The position numbers and the translations under genes are program-made. A stretch of 54,158 bases of DNA from Saccharomonospora sp. CUA-673. GTDB lineage: Bacteria > Actinomycetota > Actinomycetes > Mycobacteriales > Pseudonocardiaceae. Below are positions 47,838 through 54,158 of this stretch, piece by piece; the stretch's first letter is position 1; the number at the start of each line of letters is the position of its first letter. Under the pieces are notes generated by a model. It saw only the letters and a list, made by a program, of their open reading frames with translations, was not told where the DNA came from and ran no database searches. The stretch spans positions 1 to 54,158 of the forward strand of contig NZ_MKKE01000028.1 of NCBI RefSeq assembly GCF_001942305.1, read 5' to 3'.

Positions 47838-48993
47838 AGCACGGTCCTGACGACGTCGGGTTCGGTCAGGTCCGAGGTCTCCACCACCGGCACGTCGAGC
47901 ATCGACCGTGCCTCGCGCATCGCCAGCGGTGCCGACGTCAGCACGCCACTGACGGCGGCGACCTGCAGACCCGCGCGCGTCAGCACGTCCATGCCGCCGA
48001 TCGCGCCGGCGGCACCGTCCGCGGCGAACACCACGCGGTCGACGACGGAGCGGAACACCGGGTGCGTCAGCAGCTGTGCCGTCTCGTCCTGGTAGAGCCC
48101 GTCGGCGATCTCGACGACCACGACGTCGGTGTCCGGGGTGGACAGTTCGGTGACCACCGACGCGAGCAGGGCGCGCACCTGCGCGGGCGCGAGACGGAAG
48201 GTGGAGGCGAAGCCGAAGTCGGTGAAGTCCAGCACCTGGCCGGCACCCGCGTCGGCGAAGCCGTGCGGGTCGCCGCCGGCTCCCGTTCCCGTCACCTTGC
48301 CCGCCGAGACGGTGAGCCCCGAGCGCACGAGGCCGCGGATGAGGGAGGAGACCGTGGTCGACTTGCCCGAGTTCATCGACGTGCCGAGCACGGCGACGAC
48401 CATGGGTCCGGGACCCATCCGCGGGGCGAGCGCCTGCCCGCCGAGGCGGCGTTCGGCGAACCGGCCGAGGGTCACGACGCCGTGGTCGTCGGCGAGCAGC
48501 CCCAGCGGCTGGATCGCGGTCGCCTCCGACACCTTGGCGTGCTTGGAGGTCGCCAGCGCCGCCAGGCCGCCGGCGGCGACGAGGTTCACGGGCCGCAGGT
48601 CGCCGGGCACCTCGGCCTCGAACTGGTCGGGTGCGTAGCGGTGGCCGTAGGCGACGAGGATCTCGTCGCCCACGTACAGCAGCTGGCGCCGACTCACCGG
48701 GCTCTCCAGCCGGGTGTGCATGCCGAGCCGTTCGACCCTGGCCAGGACGACGTCACCGGGGTCGGGCGTGACGTCGGGGCCGTCGAGCAGCGTGTAGCCC
48801 GTCGGGTCGCGTCGATGCGCGCGGCGACGGACCGGGTCGTGTACGCCTTCTTCGCCCTGCGGAGGCGGGCCGCCGACAGTTCCGGTCGCGGCTGCGTTCC
48901 CGGTGCGGTGGCCGATTCGATCGCCGGCTCTGCAACGTGCACGCGGACCGCAGTCGCCGCCGGCGGGCCGATCTGATCGGTGGAGACGCTCAT
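47834..48993 (-). CDS. DUF1611-like P-loop protein (one apparent frameshift)
   Basis: About 386 aa. ATG 48993 (AGAAGGGG upstream) gives MSVSTDQIGPPAATAVRVHV... to SVAARIDA; the frame shifts near 48820 to PTGYTLLDGPDVTPDPGDVVLARVERLG (GCGGAC read as GCGAC would explain it). The C-terminal half has a clear P-loop, VLGTSMNSGKSTTVSSLIRGL, and a Walker B-like DVVVVEIADGLYQDET. This resembles the DUF1611 C-terminal NTPase fold, related to dethiobiotin synthetase/MobB-type enzymes. Translationally coupled to the degenerate ABC protein. Function unknown. Confidence 0.65.
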
Positions 48994-49174
48994 GGTGCCC
49001 CTTCTCTTCCCTCTGCGAGCGCGCGATCCCACGCGCCGTCAACAAAAAGAAAGTTACCGACGCCGAATGAGCCCTTAATGGAAAACGGATGAAGAACCCC
49101 TCATCGACGGTTCCCGGGAATTCTGCGGAGATGAATATCCGTCGACGTGGACATGTTTCAGCCGTGAATGGAAA

Positions 49175-50068
49175 TCACCCATAGCGCACATTCTCGGCGA
49201 GGGTGAGGTCGAGAAAGGTGCGTAAGGCCGGATTGTCGTTGTCGGCCCGCCAGGCGACATGAAGTTCGACCGGTTCGGCCACCGGGGTGCGCACGCGGCG
49301 GAACACCAGCCCCTCGAACCGCAGCCGCGCGGCCGTCTCGGGCACGAGCGCGATGCCCATGCCGGCCTCGACGAGCGCGAGCACCGTGTGCACCTGGTGT
49401 GCATGTTGCACGTGGGTGGGCCGGACGTCGGCGGCGCCGAGGACGCCCACGACGAGGTCGTAGAAGTAGCGCGCCTCGAGGGGCGAGTAGCCGACGACGT
49501 CGGCGCCGTGCAGTGCCGACAGTGCGATCTCGTCCTGCACGGCGAGGGGGTGGTCGACGGGCAGCGCGGCCATGAGCGCCTCGCTGCGCACGAGCCGGGA
49601 TTCGACGGCGGGCGGCGTGGGCGGCCGGACGAGTCCGGCGTCGAGCGTGCCGGCGGTGATGCGGTCGATCTGGTCGCGGGTGACGAGCTCGCTGAGGACG
49701 ATCTCGACGTGGGGCAGCTCGCGCGCGGCGGCGCGCAGCACGGTGCCGAGCACGCCGTAGCCCGAGGTGGCCGTGAACCCGAGACTCAGCACGCCGGCGC
49801 GGCCGTCGGTGACCCGGCGCACCGATTGGGTGGCGTTCTCGGCGTCGTTGAGCAACCGCCGGGCGTCTCGCAGGAACGCCCGACCGGCCGGGGTGAGGCG
49901 CACGGTGCGGCCGCTGCGGTCGATGAGCGTCACCCGCAGTTCCTTCTCCAGCTGCTGGATCTGCCTGCTCAGGGGCGGTTGCGTCATGCTCAGCCGCTGC
50001 GCCGCGCGACCGAAGTGGCCTTCCTCGGCGACGGCGACGAAGCCGCGGAGCTGGTGGATCGTGAACAT
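49175..50068 (-). CDS. LysR family transcriptional regulator
   Basis: 297 aa. The HTH is FTIHQLRGFVAVAEEGHFGRAAQRLSMTQPPLSRQIQQLEKEL; the effector domain runs from about residue 90 (AGVLSLGFTATSGYGVLGTVL). Divergent from kdgD with a 104-nt gap that contains TCCT-N7-AGGA (50078-50092), a T-N11-A-type candidate site. It very likely activates kdgD and the dehydrogenase gene in response to glucarate or galactarate derivatives. Confidence 0.92.
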   Translation of the reverse strand: MFTIHQLRGFVAVAEEGHFGRAAQRLSMTQPPLSRQIQQLEKELRVTLIDRSGRTVRLTPAGRAFLRDARRLLNDAENATQSVRRVTDGRAGVLSLGFTATSGYGVLGTVLRAAARELPHVEIVLSELVTRDQIDRITAGTLDAGLVRPPTPPAVESRLVRSEALMAALPVDHPLAVQDEIALSALHGADVVGYSPLEARYFYDLVVGVLGAADVRPTHVQHAHQVHTVLALVEAGMGIALVPETAARLRFEGLVFRRVRTPVAEPVELHVAWRADNDNPALRTFLDLTLAENVRYG

Positions 50069-50172
50069 CGATGCGCTTCCTGTATCAGAGGATGCCGAAA
50101 TGGAGTTGGACGTGCATTGAACGTCGAGCCTAGCGTTGGGGCACGGGCAATCACACCTGGAGGAAGCACGCG

Positions 50173-51108
50173 ATGTCCCAGTTCACGCCTCGGGAAGCGG
50201 CCGACCAGCTCGCCGGCGGTCTGCTGTCGTTCCCGGTGACCCACTTCCGCGACGATCTGAGTTTCGACGAGAAGGCGTATCGCGAGAACGTCGCCTGGCT
50301 CGGCCAGTTCGGTGCCGCGGGACTGTTCGCCGCGGGCGGCACGGGCGAGTTCTTCTCGCTCACCCCGGACGAGGTGTCGACGGTCGTCGCGGCCGCGGTG
50401 GCGGAGTCTCCGGACGGTGTTCCGGTGATCGCGCCGACCGGGTACGGCACGGCCACGGCGGTCGAGTTGGCGCGCGCCGCGGAGCGCGCGGGGGCCGACG
50501 GGCTGTTGTTGTTGCCGCCGTATCTGACGGAGGCGTCGCAGGACGGCTTGGTGGAGCACGTGAAGGCGGTGTGCGCGGCCACGTCGCTCGGCGTGATCAT
50601 CTACAGCCGGGCGAACGCGGTGTACACCGACGAGTCGGTGGCCAGGATGGCGGAGGCGTGCCCGAATCTGGTCGGGTTCAAGGACGGTGTCGGCGATATC
50701 GAGCGGATGACGCGGATCCACACGCGGCTCGGTGACCGGTTGACCTACATCGGCGGGCTGCCGACGGCGGAGACGTTCGCGTTGCCGTACCTGGAGATGG
50801 GGGTGACGACGTACTCGTCGGCGATGTACAACTTCGTGCCGGAGTTCGCGCAGCGGTTCTACTCGGCGGTGCGGGCGCATGATCGGGCCACGGTTGATCG
50901 TCTTCTCGCCGATTTCGTCCTACCCTATTGCGACATCCGCAATCGCAAGGCGGGGTACGCGGTCAGCATCGTGAAGGCGGGGATGCGGGCGATCGGCCGT
51001 CCGGCGGGACCGGTCCGCCCGCCGTTGACCGATCTGACGGGCGACGAGCTGACGCAACTGGACGAGCTGATCTCGAGGATCTCAGCGGGGACGAAGGAGT
51101 CTGCATGA
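50173..51108 (+). CDS. kdgD: 5-dehydro-4-deoxyglucarate dehydratase
   Basis: 311 aa DapA-superfamily TIM barrel. [15 protein letters not shown] is the pyruvate-recognition segment; the Schiff-base Lys is in [10 protein letters not shown] and the Tyr is in [11 protein letters not shown]. It converts 5-keto-4-deoxyglucarate to 2-oxoglutarate semialdehyde, releasing CO2 and water. ATG 50173 with GGAGGA. The stop overlaps the next start (ATGA), matching the usual kdgD-dehydrogenase pair. Confidence 0.92.
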   Translation: MSQFTPREAADQLAGGLLSFPVTHFRDDLSFDEKAYRENVAWLGQFGAAGLFAAGGTGEFFSLTPDEVSTVVAAAVAESPDGVPVIAPTGYGTATAVELARAAERAGADGLLLLPPYLTEASQDGLVEHVKAVCAATSLGVIIYSRANAVYTDESVARMAEACPNLVGFKDGVGDIERMTRIHTRLGDRLTYIGGLPTAETFALPYLEMGVTTYSSAMYNFVPEFAQRFYSAVRAHDRATVDRLLADFVLPYCDIRNRKAGYAVSIVKAGMRAIGRPAGPVRPPLTDLTGDELTQLDELISRISAGTKESA

Positions 51109-52682
51109 CGGTGACCGGACGCATGATCATCGCGGGTGAGTCGGTGGCGGGCACGGGCGCGGCGGTCCGGGCGGTCGATCCGAGCACGGGTGAGGAGTTG
51201 GACCCGGCGTTCGCCCACGGCACGGGCGCTGACGTCGAGCGTGCGTGCGCGGCCGCGTGGGAGGCGTTCGGTGCCTACCGCGCGTTGGCGGCGGGTGCGC
51301 GGGCGGATTTCCTGGATCGGATCGCCGCGAACATCGAGGCGGTCGGCGACGAGCTGGTGGAGCGCGCGCATGCCGAGTCGGGTTTGCCGGTGGCGCGTCT
51401 GACGGGTGAGCGGGGCCGGACGACGGGCCAGTTGCGCATGTTCGCGACGTTGGTGCGGGACGGCAATGTGGAGATCCCCCGCATCGATCCGGCGCAGCCG
51501 GATCGTACGCCGCCGCGGGCGGATATTCGGCAGCGTGAGGTGCCGTTGGGGCCGGTGGCGGTGTTCGGGGCGAGCAATTTCCCGTTGGCGTTCTCGGTGG
51601 CCGGTGGTGATACGGCGTCGGCGCTGGCGGCGGGGTGTCCGGTGGTGGTGAAGGGCCACGATGCGCATCCGGGCACGTCGGAGCTGGTGGGCCGCGCGAT
51701 CGCGGACGCGGTTGCGGAGTCGGGGTTGCCGACGGGCACGTTCTCGTTGTTGTTCGGGTACGGCCCGGATCTGGGGACGGCGTTGGTGTCGGATCGGCGG
51801 ATTCGCGCGGTGGGCTTCACGGGTTCGCGGCAGGGTGGGCTTGCGTTGGTGGCGGCCGCGCAGGCGCGGCCGCGGCCGATTCCGGTGTATGCGGAGATGA
51901 GCAGTACGAATCCGGTGTTCTTGTTGCCGGGTGCGTTGGCCGAGCGGGCCGGCGACATCGGTGCGGCGTTCGTGGGTTCGTTGACGTTGGGTGCGGGCCA
52001 GTTCTGCACGAACCCGGGGATCATCATCGGTGTCGACGGCCCGGATCTGCAGCGTTTCGTCGACGCGGCGACGGAGGCCATTTCGGGTTCGGGTGCGGCG
52101 ACCATGTTGACGCCGGGCATCGCGGATGCGTACGCGTCGGGGGTGACGCGGCTGGCGGGCCATGAGGGTGTCGAGGTCGTGGCGCAGGGTCCGGAGCAGG
52201 AGCGTCCGATCACGTGCCGTCCGGTGTTGTTCGCCACGGACGCGGATCGTTTCGTCGGCGACGAGGCGTTGCAGCAGGAGGTGTTCGGTTCGGCCGGCAT
52301 CGTTGTGCGCTGCAAGGATGTCGATCAGCTGCACGCGGTGGCCGACGCATTGGAGGGCCAGTTGACGGCGACCGTCCACACCGGACCGGGCGACGAGCGC
52401 CTGGCGGCCGATCTGTTGCCGGCTCTGGAGTTGCTCGCGGGCCGCGTGTTGTTCAACGGCTGGCCCACGGGTGTCGAGGTGGGTCACGCCATGGTGCACG
52501 GCGGCCCGTTCCCGTCGACGTCGGACAGCCGCACCACGTCGGTGGGCACGCGCGCGGTGGAGCGTTTCCTGCGCCCGGTGGCCTACCAGGACGTGCCGGC
52601 GGAGTTGCTGCCGAGCGCGATCGCGGACGGCAACCCGGACGGCCTGCTGCGCCGGGTCGACGGTGTTCCGGGCAAGCACTAG
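51105..52682 (+). CDS. Aldehyde dehydrogenase, 2-oxoglutarate semialdehyde type
   Basis: 525 aa NADP+-dependent dehydrogenase. [35 protein letters not shown] is the cofactor site, GFTGSRQGG the glycine motif, and the catalytic Cys lies in [28 protein letters not shown] replaces the usual Glu motif, as in KGSADH type III enzymes. It oxidises 2-oxoglutarate semialdehyde to 2-oxoglutarate, completing the uronate/aldarate route. Co-translated with kdgD. The stop almost touches the second HNH repeat. Confidence 0.9.
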   Translation: MTVTGRMIIAGESVAGTGAAVRAVDPSTGEELDPAFAHGTGADVERACAAAWEAFGAYRALAAGARADFLDRIAANIEAVGDELVERAHAESGLPVARLTGERGRTTGQLRMFATLVRDGNVEIPRIDPAQPDRTPPRADIRQREVPLGPVAVFGASNFPLAFSVAGGDTASALAAGCPVVVKGHDAHPGTSELVGRAIADAVAESGLPTGTFSLLFGYGPDLGTALVSDRRIRAVGFTGSRQGGLALVAAAQARPRPIPVYAEMSSTNPVFLLPGALAERAGDIGAAFVGSLTLGAGQFCTNPGIIIGVDGPDLQRFVDAATEAISGSGAATMLTPGIADAYASGVTRLAGHEGVEVVAQGPEQERPITCRPVLFATDADRFVGDEALQQEVFGSAGIVVRCKDVDQLHAVADALEGQLTATVHTGPGDERLAADLLPALELLAGRVLFNGWPTGVEVGHAMVHGGPFPSTSDSRTTSVGTRAVERFLRPVAYQDVPAELLPSAIADGNPDGLLRRVDGVPGKH

Positions 52683-53914
52683 AACGGCGGGGTGTCGGAC
52701 GTCCTGTCGTCGGGATCGGATGATCGCGGCGGCAGGACGGTCTCGTGTTTGTCGGTGTACGTCACGCCGAGTGGTGTGGTGACCGAGGACGTGCCGTGGA
52801 CCGGGTCGTAGTGGGTGACCCAGCCTGGTGCGTTCTTCATGCGGTGGTGTCGTCGGCAGCGGGGTGCGGCGTTGCTGGTGGACGTTGAGCCACCGTCTCT
52901 GGCCCACTGCTGTTGGTGGTCGAAGTCGCAGTGGCGGGCAGGTCGTCGACACCAGGGCACGACGCACATGCGGTCTCGCACCTCGACGACCTTGCGGATC
53001 GTCGAATTCGGACGATACGACGATCGGCCCAGGTCGACAGGGTTGCCGGTGGCGGGGTCGCAGAGGACTTTGCGCCAGGTCGACTTCGGATTGGTCATGA
53101 TCTCGCGCGCGTACGCGGCAGGGACCGGACCGATCCCGTCGATCGATGCCCCGGTCTCGGACATCGACAGGGCCGTGTCGATCGGCATGTGGAGATACAC
53201 CATCGCGGCAGACTGCGGCACGACCACTCCCGGGTCGTTGCCCAGCAACAGGTCGGCGAACACATCGGCACGCAACTGGTCGAGATTCCGCGACGAGTCG
53301 GAGAGCCGAAGCTTGCGAGCCATGGCGTCGACCCGCGCGTAGGCGGCTGAAGCAACGTCGGAGGGCAGATCGGCCGAGATCCGAGACTGGGCATGGACCC
53401 CGTGGTCCAGGGTGACCTTGCGCCCCTCATGAGCCATGTGAGCAGCAGCGGTCTCGGCACCAGGATCGACCTGCTTGACGATCTGCGAAGCATGCCAAGC
53501 CATATTCCGAGGCTGCCACGCCGTAAGCGACAGCCGCCCCAGCTTCTCTTCCAGTAGCCGGTCAACCTCAAGGGCATCGGAGTCGGAAACCGGCGCAACA
53601 GCATTCAGTACTCGCTCAGCGCAATACCGATCCACCTGCCCCTCGCGCATAGCCGCAAGCAGCCGCGGCATCCGATAAGTCAGGGCCAAAGCGGTGTGAA
53701 TCCGATCCAAAACCCCCTGAGGCGACAGTCGAAGCTCAGGCGCCAACGCTTCAGCCAACGACCGTCGCTCCACCGAATACGACGACGCGCCGTCATCGAG
53801 CGAAGCAAGAAACGACACCTCAGCAGCATCAGCCCGAGCCCGAACAGCCAGCACCGACCGAGCCTCGCCGACAATCCCCTCAACATCTCTCACGCAACCA
53901 ACAATACCGAACAA
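52679..53914 (-). CDS. DUF222/HNH endonuclease family protein, copy 2
   Basis: 411 aa if TTG 53914 is the start, the position shared with copy 1; the frame remains open to 53950. Same architecture: DUF222 helices, then MCVVPWCRRPARHCDFDHQQQW and RCRRHHRMKNAP for the HNH site. All predicted catalytic His/Asp/Cys residues are kept in both copies, so neither is obviously dead. The stop codon lies 4 nt inside the end of the dehydrogenase gene on the other strand, implying the element's edge abuts that gene without damaging it. Confidence 0.85.
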   Translation of the reverse strand: MFGIVGCVRDVEGIVGEARSVLAVRARADAAEVSFLASLDDGASSYSVERRSLAEALAPELRLSPQGVLDRIHTALALTYRMPRLLAAMREGQVDRYCAERVLNAVAPVSDSDALEVDRLLEEKLGRLSLTAWQPRNMAWHASQIVKQVDPGAETAAAHMAHEGRKVTLDHGVHAQSRISADLPSDVASAAYARVDAMARKLRLSDSSRNLDQLRADVFADLLLGNDPGVVVPQSAAMVYLHMPIDTALSMSETGASIDGIGPVPAAYAREIMTNPKSTWRKVLCDPATGNPVDLGRSSYRPNSTIRKVVEVRDRMCVVPWCRRPARHCDFDHQQQWARDGGSTSTSNAAPRCRRHHRMKNAPGWVTHYDPVHGTSSVTTPLGVTYTDKHETVLPPRSSDPDDRTSDTPPF

Positions 53915-54054
53915 ACGATCGACTGTAATCACCCATTGGGGCCACAACAAAACCTAACCCAAAGTAACCCATCCAACCCCACAAGAACCGCCAACCGCCG
54001 AAGCGAAGCAAGCAGAACCGCCACCCACCACCCCACCCACAGAACCGCCCCTGT

Positions 54055-54158
54055 GAAGTGTCATCCCGTCGACCTAAACCGAAACCATCACACTGCAGTC
54101 AGGGCGCAACCCAAAACCAAACAGGCGACCCAAACAACGAAACCTTGCGCCCTGACTG
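54055..54158. repeat. Nested inverted repeat of HNH copy 2 (partial)
   Basis: Left outer arm 54055-54075 is perfectly complementary to the right outer arm of copy 1. Left inner arm 54087-54109 is identical to that of copy 1. Spacer 54110-54144 differs from copy 1, and the right inner arm starts at 54145 (TTGCGCCCTGACTG) and is cut by the window edge. Conserved arms with a variable spacer argue for selection on the structure. Confidence 0.85.

Larger units (their letters stand above)
52679..54158 (-). repeat. Dispersed DUF222/HNH repeat unit, copy 2 (truncated by window end)
   Basis: Same order as copy 1: HNH gene, G/T-rich leader with the shared CTTGCTTCGCTTCGGCGG block, then the inverted repeat. 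The unit leaves the window inside the right inner arm. Confidence 0.8.

Overview
This is a high-GC actinobacterial chromosome segment (about 70% G+C by eye). It uses many GTG starts, 4-bp start/stop overlaps and leaderless promoters. Gene content and order point to a Pseudonocardiaceae-type organism (Saccharomonospora/Amycolatopsis-like), an inference from style and synteny only. The backbone is the conserved actinobacterial block known from Mycobacterium tuberculosis Rv1626-Rv1638: ANTAR regulator pdtaR, polA, rpsA, coaE, a DUF402 protein, uvrB, an MBL-fold hydrolase and uvrA. Accessory genes are inserted into it, mainly between the MBL hydrolase (4.9 kb) and uvrB (30.8 kb).

Layout. 1-5.5 kb: partial SRPBCC gene, uvrA, a membrane acyltransferase, MBL hydrolase. 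5.56-7.08 kb: first copy of a dispersed DUF222/HNH repeat ending in a long inverted repeat. 7.1-16.2 kb: sugar/aldonate catabolic locus, with an IclR regulator and SMP-30 lactonase on + converging on a six-gene - operon (enolase-superfamily dehydratase, Zn alcohol dehydrogenase, U32-like protein, binding protein, ABC ATPase, permease). Both promoters carry the same tandem operator. 16.4-30.8 kb: methyltransferase, secreted M14 carboxypeptidase, ArsR-AHSA1 pair, RES-type toxin-antitoxin, S9 peptidase, TerC protein behind a probable Mn2+ riboswitch, an S15 hydrolase-ABC ATPase fusion with its permease, TetR-MFS efflux pair and a VOC protein. 30.8-44.8 kb: uvrB, DUF402, coaE-grpB, rpsA, methyltransferase, polA, thioesterase, hypothetical genes, pdtaR and a tRNA-Leu. 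44.8-49 kb: hypothetical protein, lipoprotein, an ABC protein with a degenerate nucleotide site and a DUF1611-like P-loop protein. 49.2-52.7 kb: LysR regulator, kdgD and an aldehyde dehydrogenase, the last steps from keto-deoxy-glucarate to 2-oxoglutarate. 52.68 kb to the end: second DUF222/HNH copy, same orientation, cut by the window edge inside its inverted repeat.

Three points matter for use. First, eleven coding frames in eight genes are each broken by what looks like one missing base, all with the same sign, so I read these genes as intact with sequence errors rather than as pseudogenes. Second, uvrA, uvrB and polA each carry a close match to the LexA-independent DNA-damage promoter (CTGTC-G/A-G..., 8-nt spacer, TAnnnT), which also fixes the starts of uvrB and polA. 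Third, the least explained elements are the DUF222/HNH unit with its 23-bp perfect inverted repeat and a 21-bp tandem repeat family at three intergenic loci.
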